Source: a virus. Taken from it: a DNA stretch of 47,495 nt. The stretch covers positions 1 to 47,495 of the IMG/VR virus record IMGVR_UViG_3300017714_002601; one strand, written 5' to 3'. Of this stretch, positions 12,969-21,840 are shown piece after piece. Both the position numbers and the translations under genes were made by a program. The notes under the pieces are model-generated. The model had not been told where the DNA came from and made no database searches. It worked only from the letters and a program-made list of their open reading frames with translations. The number at the start of each line of letters is the position of its first letter. Positions within the stretch are counted from its first letter, which is position 1.

Positions 12969-14987
12969 TTATTTGATACCTGCTAAATCTTTAATTCTAA
13001 GTATTACTTTATTTAGATCAGTTGGTGCTACCGATTCACCATCTTGTGGTGTTGGAGCATCCATACCTGATGTTGGTGTTTCTACTTCTTCCGAAGCTGA
13101 CCCATCTAGTTCATCAGCAATTCTGTTTAACCATTCTGCTTCTGAAGGATGTCTATCACCATCTGATACATCTGCGTAACCAATTGAATCTGCATCTGCT
13201 CTTAACATTTTAGCAATTTCTATATCAGACTTGCCAGCATACTCGCCTTGTTCATTTTCAATCTCTTGCATCACTGCATCTCTGTAATCATCATAGTCTT
13301 GCATTTCACCATATTTTTCAGCGTCTGCATCTGCTTGAGTGAAATCTTCTTTTGCCGCTTTTTTCATTGGTTCGGTTTTATTGCCATCTTTATCTAAATC
13401 TAAAAAATCTGGTTTTGGTGCTTCTTCAACTGATTCGTCAGCCCAAGAAAGTTTATCTGCTTTTTTAAGATCTCTGTATTCTTTACCAAACGTTACGTGT
13501 TGATTACCTTTGATACCAGCTACTCCTCTTTCAATGCCTTTTTCTTTTTTAAGAAAATCATTGTAGCTCATTGGCTTTTTATTTGGCATAGCATCTTTGC
13601 CCGTGTAAGACATAACAGTTTTGTAATCTCCCGGCTCTTCGTTAACAATCTGATCTGGATTAAACACACCTAAAATTCTGTTGAAGCTTTCTTGTAAATC
13701 TGCTACTTCTTTCACTTCAGTAACCTCAGTTGATTCTGCGTTTGCAACTGCTTGTGGTTTATCTTTTTTGACTTTATCTAAAATTGCTCTAACAGTTGTG
13801 ATGTCATCTTTCGACATTGGTTGGTCATCTGCTCCAGTTAATTTATCGTGCATTCTTGATAAGAAAACTGAAATTTCATCATCTTTAACTAATTGAGCTA
13901 ACTCACCAATTCTGTGTCTAACAGCATCTGCTGTAGTTCTGTATTTTACAATGTCACTACCATAAGCTTTCTGATTGTCTGATGGTGCGTGAGTTTCAAC
14001 TGGTTCATTTAATTTAGCTTGTACTCTTTTTCTTAAAGAGTCAGTGTCATTAATTTCTTCATCGTGTATTTCTTGTATCATTGGTAACAAGTCTGTAATT
14101 TTGTTTTCAATATTAGTTACAGTAAATTTTTCTTTCATTGAATCTAAAGTACCTTGATCGTATTCTTTTGCTTCAGCTTTTGCATAGCTTTCAACATATG
14201 ATTCATAACCAACACCAGTCATTAACTTCTTGATAGTTTCTCTTAATCTATCTTGGTTGTAATTTAATGATGTTACCACTGAAGATGCTTGTTCTTGTAT
14301 AGCTGGAGAACGTCTAATTATGTTTAGTACTTCTCTAATCTTGCTTAATCTTTCACTAATATTTGTAATACTTTGTCCTACTTCATCAAACGGATTTCCT
14401 CCCGCTTGTACGTGTCTAGTCATTGCTCTAGCACCGTTTAAGTGTATGAATGGATATTTAAATCTTTCACCTTCAGCATTTTCAATATATAATGCTTTGA
14501 TGTTTCTTGATCTAGATCCGGGAATTTCTTCGTTAACTGCTTTTCTGTGCTTGATTAATAGTTTCGCACCTTCTAATTTTTGATTAGAAGTTTTCACAGT
14601 TCCAGCCATTTGGCTATAACTTTCTGTTTTAATATTTTCATCTGACATAGTATTGTTATTTAACCTAAATGCATAATTTTTAGGCTTAATTTCCCTTCCG
14701 AATTCACGTAAATCAAAGTCTAATAAGTTGTCTTTAGCCAAGTTTTTAACTGATTGTACGGTTTTTTCAATATTTTCAATGTTTTCAGGTCCTTTATGCA
14801 TCTTAACTTCTTCATTTTCTGGCGACAAGTTAACCATTAAGTTAGGTTGATTCACATAAAAAAACCTAGCGTCTTCTGGATTTGAGATTTCATTACCATC
14901 AGTGTCGTCAAACATCTGAACGTGATACCCGTGACCTTTAAGTACCCTAAAAATCTTTTCTGCAACTGTGCTATAATTTACTGCCAT
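12969..14987 (-). CDS. Large conserved virion-associated protein
   Basis: 672 aa, helical and charged. It starts MAVNYSTVAEKIFRVLKGHG and is preceded by a late promoter whose element ends 5 nt before the ATG. Segments include RRSPAIQEQASSVVTSLNYN, a conserved VMSYTGKDAMPNKKPMSYND block and FLDLDKDGNKTEPMKKAAKE, which resembles a calcium-binding DxDxN/DGxxE loop. The C-terminal part (from about residue 430) is low-complexity and acidic. I recall similar genes next to gp17 in marine T4-like phages, usually annotated as structural. A role inside the head or in packaging is inference. Confidence 0.65.
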   Translation of the reverse strand: MAVNYSTVAEKIFRVLKGHGYHVQMFDDTDGNEISNPEDARFFYVNQPNLMVNLSPENEEVKMHKGPENIENIEKTVQSVKNLAKDNLLDFDLREFGREIKPKNYAFRLNNNTMSDENIKTESYSQMAGTVKTSNQKLEGAKLLIKHRKAVNEEIPGSRSRNIKALYIENAEGERFKYPFIHLNGARAMTRHVQAGGNPFDEVGQSITNISERLSKIREVLNIIRRSPAIQEQASSVVTSLNYNQDRLRETIKKLMTGVGYESYVESYAKAEAKEYDQGTLDSMKEKFTVTNIENKITDLLPMIQEIHDEEINDTDSLRKRVQAKLNEPVETHAPSDNQKAYGSDIVKYRTTADAVRHRIGELAQLVKDDEISVFLSRMHDKLTGADDQPMSKDDITTVRAILDKVKKDKPQAVANAESTEVTEVKEVADLQESFNRILGVFNPDQIVNEEPGDYKTVMSYTGKDAMPNKKPMSYNDFLKKEKGIERGVAGIKGNQHVTFGKEYRDLKKADKLSWADESVEEAPKPDFLDLDKDGNKTEPMKKAAKEDFTQADADAEKYGEMQDYDDYRDAVMQEIENEQGEYAGKSDIEIAKMLRADADSIGYADVSDGDRHPSEAEWLNRIADELDGSASEEVETPTSGMDAPTPQDGESVAPTDLNKVILRIKDLAGIK

Positions 14988-14992
14988 ACTAG

Positions 14993-14999
14993 TATTTAC
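14993..14999 (-). promoter_or_regulatory. Late promoter element 5 nt from start codon
   Basis: GTAAATA followed by CTAGT and then the ATG at 14987. The spacing predicts a leaderless mRNA for the large structural gene; no Shine-Dalgarno sequence is placed correctly. Confidence 0.5.
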
Positions 15000-15004
15000 C
15001 TGTT

Positions 15005-16609
15005 TTATATTATCATTGGCATCGGAGTAATCGAGCCATCTTCTTCGCCTGTGTCTTCACCTAGGCTTTTTTCAAATATAGGATCATATTTTGTTAGATA
15101 CCCTACTAAACGCATACACAATAAACTAGCTGATACTAGGTCATCATTTTCACCAAGTTTAGCTCCATATGAGTTTCCTCTTGCAACAAACACTTTTAAT
15201 TCTCTAATCAAGTTTCTACTATTAATCTGTAACTTACCATTTTCAACCCAATTCTTAAGTCTCGAACAAGCTGATATTTTTGCTTTGTGTGTTGTGTTGT
15301 AACCTTTACGTTTGTGTGCGTCTCGTCTTTGTTGTCCTGCTCGTCTTGGTTCGTGCATAAACTGACCTGGGAATCTGGATTCATCCATTTCCTCTACTGC
15401 CACTATGGCCGCTTCACCTAAAGTATTATTTTCTATAGTCCAATATATTTCTGGACTGATTGTGCCTTGTTCTTTTAATTGTGTGTCTAGATCTTGTAGT
15501 ATGCTTAATAATGTTCTTGCTTGTCCTTGTACCGTTGTTTTGTTATGTTGCCATTCAGCTACCTGTTTAAATTCAGGTACACTAAACACTTGTATTGCGG
15601 CGTAGTCTCCACCTGTACCTAAACTAGGATCTAGAGCACAAACATAAGTTGTACCTTTCTTAGGTTTTTCATACCAACGTACTTGGCCCGTTTTATATAA
15701 AGGATCTTTACCTGCTAGTGTTACAAGTTTTAATCCATCAATCAATGTTTCATCAAATGCAATAAATTCACAGTCGTGTTCACGCCTAAATCTTTCTTCA
15801 CCGATCCTGGCACGTTCATCTTTGGCCCATTTTTCATCTCTATCTGGGTGTTCACTCCAATGGACACCAATAGCTTTGAAACCATTTATACCTGTACCAT
15901 CTCTACTAGGCTGTCCATACTCATCAACTTTTTTGTTAGCACCTCTCCATAGTCCTGCAAATACGTCATCATCGTTATTCGGTGTTGATGTAATAATACA
16001 TTTACCACCTGTTGACAATGTAGGAGATAAGGAAGTCCAGAACTCACTGGCTTTATTTTGTGGTTCGACAAATGCAAACTCATCCATATACACCAAAGAT
16101 ATGGACATACCCCTACCAGTTGTTTCTGTAGTTGTTTGTGCTATAATTCTCGATCCGTTATCAAAATCCATTGATCCTTTGTTATAACTTGTCACTCCAC
16201 ATCTAATGTAGTCTGGTGTTTCTTCATAAGCAAATCTCACACGTTGCATAATGTCTTGGGCACCTTGATACTTGTGAGCCGCAATCAAAATTAAAACGTC
16301 TGGATTGAACATAGCATACCATAACAAATAGCCTGCCGCACAGGTTGTCTTACCTGTCTGTCTGGCACACATCGCGATTGCAAATCTATTACTGTTGTAT
16401 GTTTCTAACAATCGTTCTTGGTAGTCAAATGGCTTGAACTTCATTCTACCTTTAGTGGGATGTTGTATCCACATATGATTTTTCATAAACCACAGGTATC
16501 CTGACTCTTTGTCAGCACATTTTTTTAAGTCCAATAACTTTTTGTCAGTATATTTGGACTTACTAAATGCTTTTTTTGTTAGATTTCCATCAAGACTCTT
16601 GTGTACCAT
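15005..16609 (-). CDS. gp17: Terminase large subunit gp17
   Basis: 534 aa. The ATPase domain has Walker A ARQTGKTT (residues 82-89), Walker B LVYMDEFAFV (DE at 176-177) and a coupling motif region IITSTPN. The C-terminal RNase H-like nuclease shows ALDPSLGTGGDYAAIQV with its first Asp, TIENNTLGEAAI, and a later GENDDLVSASLL with acidic residues. It packages DNA into the prohead through the gp20 portal and cuts concatemers. It is slightly shorter than T4 gp17 (610 aa). Its promoter is an exact TATAAATACTATT placed directly at the start codon. Confidence 0.95.
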   Translation of the reverse strand: MVHKSLDGNLTKKAFSKSKYTDKKLLDLKKCADKESGYLWFMKNHMWIQHPTKGRMKFKPFDYQERLLETYNSNRFAIAMCARQTGKTTCAAGYLLWYAMFNPDVLILIAAHKYQGAQDIMQRVRFAYEETPDYIRCGVTSYNKGSMDFDNGSRIIAQTTTETTGRGMSISLVYMDEFAFVEPQNKASEFWTSLSPTLSTGGKCIITSTPNNDDDVFAGLWRGANKKVDEYGQPSRDGTGINGFKAIGVHWSEHPDRDEKWAKDERARIGEERFRREHDCEFIAFDETLIDGLKLVTLAGKDPLYKTGQVRWYEKPKKGTTYVCALDPSLGTGGDYAAIQVFSVPEFKQVAEWQHNKTTVQGQARTLLSILQDLDTQLKEQGTISPEIYWTIENNTLGEAAIVAVEEMDESRFPGQFMHEPRRAGQQRRDAHKRKGYNTTHKAKISACSRLKNWVENGKLQINSRNLIRELKVFVARGNSYGAKLGENDDLVSASLLCMRLVGYLTKYDPIFEKSLGEDTGEEDGSITPMPMII

Positions 16610-16614
16610 AATAG

Positions 16615-16622
16615 TATTTATA
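16615..16622 (-). promoter_or_regulatory. Exact T4 late promoter, 5 nt from gp17 start
   Basis: TATAAATACTATT matches the T4 late consensus and runs straight into the gp17 ATG at 16609. The best example here of a predicted leaderless late transcript. Confidence 0.7.
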
Positions 16623-16629
16623 TACGTAT

Positions 16630-16878
16630 TTAATGAAGTTTAAATATTTCGTCTACTGGATTGAATTCCACTTGCTTGTATTTTCCAGAATGTGCTATGA
16701 ATACTTCAGAAATTACAGCATCAACGTTAGTATACCAATGGTTTAAAAATTTATGAGCTTTTCTAAATTCAGGTGGTATGTCATCAAACTGCCACATAAA
16801 GAGTTGCAGGATGTTTTCGTAGTCTGGCATCCAATAATATATTTTAAGTGTTGTTACTCTTTCTGGAAACAGTATCAT
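16630..16878 (-). CDS. Small conserved protein upstream of gp17
   Basis: 82 aa with its own late promoter element (TTAAATA, 16884-16890) 5 nt before the ATG. It is aromatic-rich (KIYYWMPDYENILQLFMWQF, FLNHWYTNVDAVISEVFIAH) and has no signal peptide or clear membrane segment. I recall similar short genes near gp17 in marine T4-like phages but know of no function. It lies between gp17 and the radical-SAM genes, so a substrate or partner role for them is possible but unproven. Confidence 0.6.
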   Translation of the reverse strand: MILFPERVTTLKIYYWMPDYENILQLFMWQFDDIPPEFRKAHKFLNHWYTNVDAVISEVFIAHSGKYKQVEFNPVDEIFKLH

Positions 16879-16883
16879 AAAAA

Positions 16884-16890
16884 TATTTAA
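16884..16890 (-). promoter_or_regulatory. Late promoter element 5 nt from start codon
   Basis: TTAAATA, then TTTTT, then the ATG at 16878. Same fixed spacing as gp17. Confidence 0.5.
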
Positions 16891-16912
16891 AGATACTGAT
16901 ATGTTAGTTAAC

Positions 16913-18085
16913 TTACTCTTTAACTTTAGTCTCGTCTTTTGCTACATTATCAAGTGCGTCTGGCTTGAATTCAGAAATGATCGAATCGTCTCTGATATTA
17001 CATAAAGCTTCCCATTTGTTATTTGTACATTTACGATGGCATAGGTGCATTGGTTGTTTACCGTAAGCATTTTTTGATTTTACTGTCCAGGCAGTAGTCA
17101 TTTCTTCCCAAGCTGAATGTCCAAAAATTTCTTTCATCGAATACTTGTGATAATCATTAAAACCTTTTTCATAATGAGGCCATATCAATGGATCCATATG
17201 TCTGAAGTCATTAAATTTATCCCAGACAGAAGTCCAACAACAAGGCCATATTCTGCCTTTGGCATTTAGATACATCCGTTGTTGTTTGATATACTTACAG
17301 GAAATTTTAGGAACGTCAGTGTCATATCTTACTTGTTGTAATCGTTTTTCAACTTGCTGTTTTACATCTGACCCTAACTGTATTTCACCCGTTGTCATTT
17401 GCTTAAATTTTTCCATTGGTACACCTTCTGGAGTACCATATAAAGATTTACTTGGGTATGGCGTTTTATTATATGCAGTATTGTCATAACGTGTCGCCCA
17501 TATGGGTTCAAATGTAACGAAGCCCATTTTTTTAGCAAGTTCTCTTGCTTCCTCAACCTGATGTTCATTGTGTTTGAATATCAACCATTTCCAGGTTGCC
17601 ATTCCTCCAGCTCCAAGGTATGCTTCAACGTTTGCCATTAATGCGTCCCATTTTACTTTTTTTCTATATATTTCATTAGTATCTTCTAGTCCGTCTATTG
17701 AAAAAAACATCATAGCATTTTGATTTCGTTTACTAATCTCACCCATATTTTTCCAAAAGTCAATTTTCCTTGCACCACCGTTAGTTTCCAATTCTGTATA
17801 TCTAAAATTCTTTGCAGTAAACTCCCAGATGTCTTCCATATGTGGGTGCATTAATGCATCGCCTAGATTTCCCACATACCATACATCCATTTTTTTAGTT
17901 TGTTCTCCAAAATCATCTTTGAGTTTGTAAATCAATTCAGGCTTGATGTGATCCATTTGCATATCTGGTTCTAATATGCTCGTGTTTGGTAAATGCCTCG
18001 AACAATGGGGACATCCTGCGTTACAATAAGTTGTAGGTTCAACTTCTATTTTTCTTACTTTATCTAGAGTTAATATGTTAAACAT
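16913..18085 (-). CDS. Radical-SAM enzyme with SPASM-like C-terminus
   Basis: 390 aa. The CNAGCPHC motif (C21, C25, C28) binds the 4Fe-4S cluster that cleaves S-adenosylmethionine. VGNLGDALMHP, TELETNGGA and FFSIDGLEDTNEIYR match the GGE-like, strand 4 and strand 5 regions of the radical-SAM barrel. The C-terminal part has CKYIKQQRMYLNAKGRIWPCCW and a later HLCHRKC...C, fitting SPASM auxiliary clusters, which typify peptide or protein modifiers. It starts 44 nt after a second radical-SAM gene and has its own late element. The substrate is unknown: a phage or host protein or peptide is the family-based inference. Confidence 0.85.
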   Translation of the reverse strand: MFNILTLDKVRKIEVEPTTYCNAGCPHCSRHLPNTSILEPDMQMDHIKPELIYKLKDDFGEQTKKMDVWYVGNLGDALMHPHMEDIWEFTAKNFRYTELETNGGARKIDFWKNMGEISKRNQNAMMFFSIDGLEDTNEIYRKKVKWDALMANVEAYLGAGGMATWKWLIFKHNEHQVEEARELAKKMGFVTFEPIWATRYDNTAYNKTPYPSKSLYGTPEGVPMEKFKQMTTGEIQLGSDVKQQVEKRLQQVRYDTDVPKISCKYIKQQRMYLNAKGRIWPCCWTSVWDKFNDFRHMDPLIWPHYEKGFNDYHKYSMKEIFGHSAWEEMTTAWTVKSKNAYGKQPMHLCHRKCTNNKWEALCNIRDDSIISEFKPDALDNVAKDETKVKE

Positions 18086-18090
18086 AAATG

Positions 18091-18097
18091 TATTTAA
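18091..18097 (-). promoter_or_regulatory. Late promoter element 5 nt from start codon
   Basis: TTAAATA, then CATTT, then the ATG at 18085 of the SPASM-type radical-SAM gene. Confidence 0.5.
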
Positions 18098-18129
18098 GCA
18101 TTTTTTGTATGTGCTATTTTGTATGTGTA

Positions 18130-19449
18130 TTAGCTTATATGGTTTATAAAAGTAGTAAATGTATTAGTAAAATTTTTATTACGTCTACGGTCGATTTCTT
18201 TTACAAACTTCAGCAAGTCTTTTTTATTGTTATCTATTTGTTCTTTGGTTAAGTTACTTTGTGTGTAGTAGTTTTTTAGTCTAATAATATAGTTCAATTC
18301 ATTGATGTCAGTAAATTTGTTTTCACTTACAAAAGCAAGTACCTTATTAAATTTTGCGTTCCAATACTCTGTTTTTGGTAAGTTACGCACATCCAAGAAT
18401 GGTGGATTGTTTAACAGCGATACTCCGTATGTCAGTTTGTATTTTTCTTTTAACGTGTATAGGTCTTGCAGGAATACATAAAAACGATCAATGCACAATT
18501 GATTAGCAGTGACCATCACGTGTATTGGTATGTCATTCTGTAATACGTATTCACAGTTGTCTAGCCATTCGTTGTATATCAAACCTTCACGTATGTATTC
18601 TGCTTGTTCACCGTGCGTGTCGCAACTGGTGTGTATGAGTACATCTTTGACTTTGTTTTCTTTCACTAGTACTTTTAACTGTATGACAAAATCCTTTAAC
18701 AACTTATTTGATATTGCCAAGTTAGAGTTAATTTCTAATTTTAAATTCGGTGCAGGGTTCTGTTGAATATCATTTAACAATTTTTGTGTGTTATGATTCA
18801 ACAAAGGTTCTCCACCTGTTATTCTCAACACTTTAAGTTCACTTCTTATAGTGGGCCACCATTTCCACCAAGCTTCCACATAAGGATTCGTTTCTCTGTT
18901 TAGATACGGGGTCCTGTCTGTTTCTGCTATCCATTCTAGATTGTTGTAACTGTCTTGTGTGGGATAAGGTCCGTGATTTTTTATCTCGCTCCACCAATCA
19001 CTGCTGAACACAGGACCACAGTACAGACATTTCATATTGCACACATTACCAAAGCTGACTTCAATCTGTTTTGGTATGACGTCATAGTTGTGATCATTGT
19101 TTTTAACTTCATCAAAGTATGGTGCCGCCCAGGTGTTGTTTGCTGACTTTTTAATCCTGTCACTATAATGTTCGCCGGCCGAGTCTTCTACTGCCCAACA
19201 GTAGTGGCACTCACTGGGACGTTTGCCTTCTAGCATCAACCTACGTTGTTCTTTTTTGAACTTCGTGTTGTGTAGTGCTGACGGATTTTCTTTTATTTCT
19301 TCTAAAGGTATCTTGTGTGTTTGTGGGTGGTGACAGCTATGCGTGTGTCCGTTTTGTAAGTGTATCGTTACCTGTTGCCATTTGGCCAAACATAGTGTTG
19401 GTGAAACTGAATTTAGACGTTCCTGTGTTTTCTTAAATTTGTCTGACAT
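18130..19449 (-). CDS. Radical-SAM enzyme with N-terminal twitch-like domain
   Basis: 439 aa. The radical-SAM motif is CNMKCLYC (C137, C141, C144), followed by LRITGGEPLLN (the GGE motif) and LEINSNLAI. Before the barrel lies a region with four cysteines (C20, C39 and the pair C81/C84 in ECHYCW) that fits a twitch domain carrying a second iron-sulfur cluster, with the arrangement WQQVTIHLQNGHTHSCHHP. Twitch radical-SAM proteins of this layout occur in marine phages, without a defined substrate. It shares its transcript direction with the SPASM-type gene, suggesting sequential action on one substrate (inference). Confidence 0.85.
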   Translation of the reverse strand: MSDKFKKTQERLNSVSPTLCLAKWQQVTIHLQNGHTHSCHHPQTHKIPLEEIKENPSALHNTKFKKEQRRLMLEGKRPSECHYCWAVEDSAGEHYSDRIKKSANNTWAAPYFDEVKNNDHNYDVIPKQIEVSFGNVCNMKCLYCGPVFSSDWWSEIKNHGPYPTQDSYNNLEWIAETDRTPYLNRETNPYVEAWWKWWPTIRSELKVLRITGGEPLLNHNTQKLLNDIQQNPAPNLKLEINSNLAISNKLLKDFVIQLKVLVKENKVKDVLIHTSCDTHGEQAEYIREGLIYNEWLDNCEYVLQNDIPIHVMVTANQLCIDRFYVFLQDLYTLKEKYKLTYGVSLLNNPPFLDVRNLPKTEYWNAKFNKVLAFVSENKFTDINELNYIIRLKNYYTQSNLTKEQIDNNKKDLLKFVKEIDRRRNKNFTNTFTTFINHIS

Positions 19450-19458
19450 ACCTAATAG

Positions 19459-19465
19459 TATTTAC
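19459..19465 (-). promoter_or_regulatory. Late promoter element near radical-SAM gene
   Basis: GTAAATACTATT with 9 nt between the element and the ATG at 19449. It overlaps the stop codon of the upstream gene. Confidence 0.45.
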
Positions 19466-20088
19466 TACTGGCCAGTTACTGTACGTTCAAAATCCGTGAA
19501 ACCTTTTTTAATATTATCAGGTGTGAATCTACCAGCGGCATCTTTCACGTTCATAGTTGTTAACACAATTTCAAAGTAATCAACAAGTGCATAAAACTTG
19601 AAAACATCAGCTTCAGTTTTGATCATATTCTCAATATCGGCACCAAATACGTTTGGTGGTGCTGACTGTAATTCTGCTTTTAAATTTTCTGGTGTCTTGA
19701 ATTGGAAAGGTGCTCCTGCTTGTACATCAGGATTCACTGTTTTTATACCTGATATTCCACCTTTTGTTCGAAGTACTTGCAACCAATTCTTTTCACTAAA
19801 ACTTTTTATTAGTCTAAGTTGATCAGCTGGTTCATCTCTTGATAGAAATTTACCTGCGTCTTTTTTGCCGATGCCCATCCTAAACATAGTCCTAGCCATA
19901 CTTTGAAACATAGGATCTCTTACAACATTGACAGTTGTTAAAGCTGGTGTATTGATTTTTGCTAGTTGGATTGCTTTGTTGTATTCAGCGAGAGAATCAG
20001 ATAACGGCCTAGAATATTGTTGAAGCAAGGCTCTGAATATCTGAGTCTCGTTTCTACTTCTAAATTCTGTTATCTCTTCGTATCGCAT
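19465..20088 (-). CDS. Conserved hypothetical protein of the structural module
   Basis: 207 aa, ATG at 20088 overlapping the previous TAA-type stop (TAATG). The protein begins MRYEEITEFRSRNETQIFRAL, is basic in its first half and helical, with a C-terminal DVFKFYALVDYFEIVLTTMNVKD. I see no enzyme motif. The position between gp16/gp4 and gp17 suggests a virion or packaging component. The start MRYEEITE resembles the MRYNELKEA start of the 66-aa gene at 42103, so a processed prohead protein is possible. Confidence 0.6.
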   Translation of the reverse strand: MRYEEITEFRSRNETQIFRALLQQYSRPLSDSLAEYNKAIQLAKINTPALTTVNVVRDPMFQSMARTMFRMGIGKKDAGKFLSRDEPADQLRLIKSFSEKNWLQVLRTKGGISGIKTVNPDVQAGAPFQFKTPENLKAELQSAPPNVFGADIENMIKTEADVFKFYALVDYFEIVLTTMNVKDAAGRFTPDNIKKGFTDFERTVTGQ

Positions 20089-20573
20089 TACTCGGTTTTG
20101 CTAGACTCACTAACAAACTTTCTATATTCTTTTAGTAAAGCTTCAGCTTTTTCGTTGACTGCTTTACCGTCAGTTTGTTTGTCTTCATCAGCTAAACCGT
20201 TGTCACCGTGCTTTGCAGGAACATATTTAAATTTTTTAGACTTCTTTACTGAACTTGTAAAATCGTCTTGTTTAAAATGACCTGGGCCAGTGTTAACGTT
20301 TTCTATTTCTTTTGATTCCATAATTTGTACCTCTGCGTGTAAATCATCCATCCTTAAAGCTTTTTCAACTTCATCAGCTGTTGCTGTTGTACTTACCTCA
20401 ACTGCCGCTCTGTTAAACTCGTGTTGATCAACAACTGCATCTTTAATACCGCCTTGCTTTAAAGAATATTCTATTGACGGAGCAATTGATCTATCATCAT
20501 CTAAATCAAAGTCACCTAAGTCATCAACTATGACTGAATACTTCTGCATATTCGGTTTGATAACTGGTTCCAT
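20088..20573 (-). CDS. Acidic conserved hypothetical protein
   Basis: 161 aa, preceded by AAAGGG about 10 nt before the ATG at 20573. The N-terminus is acidic (VIVDDLGDFDLDDDRSIAPS), followed by a helical centre and a Lys/Glu-rich C-terminus (KAVNEKAEALLKEYRKFVSES). Much of it looks disordered. It sits between two structural-module genes with a TAATG coupling to the next. A virion or assembly role is likely from context; the function is unknown. Confidence 0.6.
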   Translation of the reverse strand: MEPVIKPNMQKYSVIVDDLGDFDLDDDRSIAPSIEYSLKQGGIKDAVVDQHEFNRAAVEVSTTATADEVEKALRMDDLHAEVQIMESKEIENVNTGPGHFKQDDFTSSVKKSKKFKYVPAKHGDNGLADEDKQTDGKAVNEKAEALLKEYRKFVSESSKTE

Positions 20574-20580
20574 AACTCAG

Positions 20581-21240
20581 TTACCCTTTCTTTGGGTGAT
20601 TTGGAAAAGCTATAGTGTTTTTAGTTTGATAAGGTGATACTGCTTTTTTGTCATCCTCTTTAGGTTGACTAGTATCTTTTTCTGCTTTAGGTGTCTTAAC
20701 ACTTAAAGGACCTTCTACTTCAATTTGAGCTCTGTCTGGATTTTTATCTTTGTTGTCTGCTAAAGTCTTTAAGAATTCTGCTTTAAATTCTTCTCCAGCA
20801 AATTTTTTACCATCTTCGCCTTGTTCCTCTTCAGTATACTCTTGTCCCATTTTAGGTTCGTAGTCTTCACCTGTTGCACCTTGTCTCTTTACTTCAGCTT
20901 CATTTTCAGCTTCTAAAGGATCATTAGCACCTTTGACTACAACGTAATCATATGGTATAGCTAACTTATCAGACAAGTTTCTTCTAAATGTTTCTGCTGA
21001 TATTGGCATTCTAACTGTAGCGTCAATAATAACAACTTCAGCATTTCTAATTTTAGTACCAAAATCTAATGGGTGTTCTTGTACAATAGTTTTTACTGGT
21101 TTTGCAACATTAACCACATCATAACGAGCTAATTCAGACTCAATAGTTTCAATCATTTCATCTGTTAAGTCAGTAGCTAACTTAATTCTTATTGGAATTT
21201 CTTTAACTGCTTCAGATAGATATTGTGTAAATGTTTTCAT
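20581..21240 (-). CDS. Putative internal head protein with capsid-targeting start
   Basis: 219 aa from the ATG at 21240. A longer frame to 21282 overlaps gp16 and lacks support. The first ten residues, MKTFTQYLSEA, closely match the capsid-targeting sequence of T4 internal head proteins (MKTYQEFIAEA) and contain a gp21 protease site (L-S-E before A). Residues 15-110 form a compact alpha/beta region (IKLATDLTDEMIETIESELARY; VVIIDATVRMPISAETFRRNL). The C-terminal half is charged and disordered. It is predicted to enter the prohead, be trimmed, and possibly be ejected with the DNA. Confidence 0.65.
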   Translation of the reverse strand: MKTFTQYLSEAVKEIPIRIKLATDLTDEMIETIESELARYDVVNVAKPVKTIVQEHPLDFGTKIRNAEVVIIDATVRMPISAETFRRNLSDKLAIPYDYVVVKGANDPLEAENEAEVKRQGATGEDYEPKMGQEYTEEEQGEDGKKFAGEEFKAEFLKTLADNKDKNPDRAQIEVEGPLSVKTPKAEKDTSQPKEDDKKAVSPYQTKNTIAFPNHPKKG

Positions 21241-21244
21241 ATAA

Positions 21245-21805
21245 TTATTTATCCTCCTTATCGGATTTATCATCGGTTTCATTGACCTTCTGAATCAGTT
21301 GATCTAGTAGCTTATTACGGTCTCCTACTACATATCCTTCACCTTCTAGCACTTCTGCATTGTTTGGATCCTTGGTATCTTGCTGATCTACCCGCTGTTT
21401 TTTAAGCTGTAATTCAATCATTCTAAGCTTTTTATCTGCTTTTGCGTTCTTTGATTCTACTGCATTTTTAAGCATTGTTGCCGCAACTTCAAACATCTTA
21501 CCGGCGTGTCTGGCTTCTGAATTCATACCCAAATCCATTAGTTCCTTGTATGACTTCATAGCTTCATCTGAATATACGTCCATATCGCTGTCGTGTGATT
21601 CTAGATCTTTAACTTGTGGTAATGCTCTATCAATTTTTTCTGCTGTTGATAATGCTTTTTTAATTGTAACTTCTTCAACCACTGTTTGTTCAGTTGTTTC
21701 GTTATTGGGTTGTTGACTATCAGAGCTTGACTGTTCAGCTTTAGTTTCTGCCAAAGCTTCTTCCATACTTGGTAGATCAAATGTGTCTTCTAATTTTTTA
21801 TTCAT
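21245..21805 (-). CDS. gp16: Terminase small subunit gp16
   Basis: 186 aa. The acidic N-terminus (LPSMEEALAETKAE) is followed by a helical region around residues 85-140 (YSDEAMKSYKELMDLGMNSE; HAGKMFEVAATMLKNAVESK; LRMIELQLKKQRVD) that matches the central helical hairpin of T4 gp16, which assembles into a ring and recognises DNA for gp17. It is a little longer than T4 gp16 (164 aa). It lies with gp4 and near gp17, as expected for a packaging module, though the radical-SAM genes separate them here. Confidence 0.75.
   Translation of the reverse strand: MNKKLEDTFDLPSMEEALAETKAEQSSSDSQQPNNETTEQTVVEEVTIKKALSTAEKIDRALPQVKDLESHDSDMDVYSDEAMKSYKELMDLGMNSEARHAGKMFEVAATMLKNAVESKNAKADKKLRMIELQLKKQRVDQQDTKDPNNAEVLEGEGYVVGDRNKLLDQLIQKVNETDDKSDKEDK
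21246..21252 (-). promoter_or_regulatory. Late promoter element 5 nt from start codon
   Basis: ATAAATA, then ATTAT, then the ATG at 21240. GGAGG lies directly upstream of the element, so this gene could also be read from a longer transcript. Confidence 0.45.
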
Positions 21806-21840
21806 AATATATCATAGCACAATTTATCCAGAATAACAAG

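Noticed and set aside
20088-20573. Assignment as T4 gp2 or gp3
   Set aside because: Position alone would allow it, but no sequence block matching those proteins was seen.
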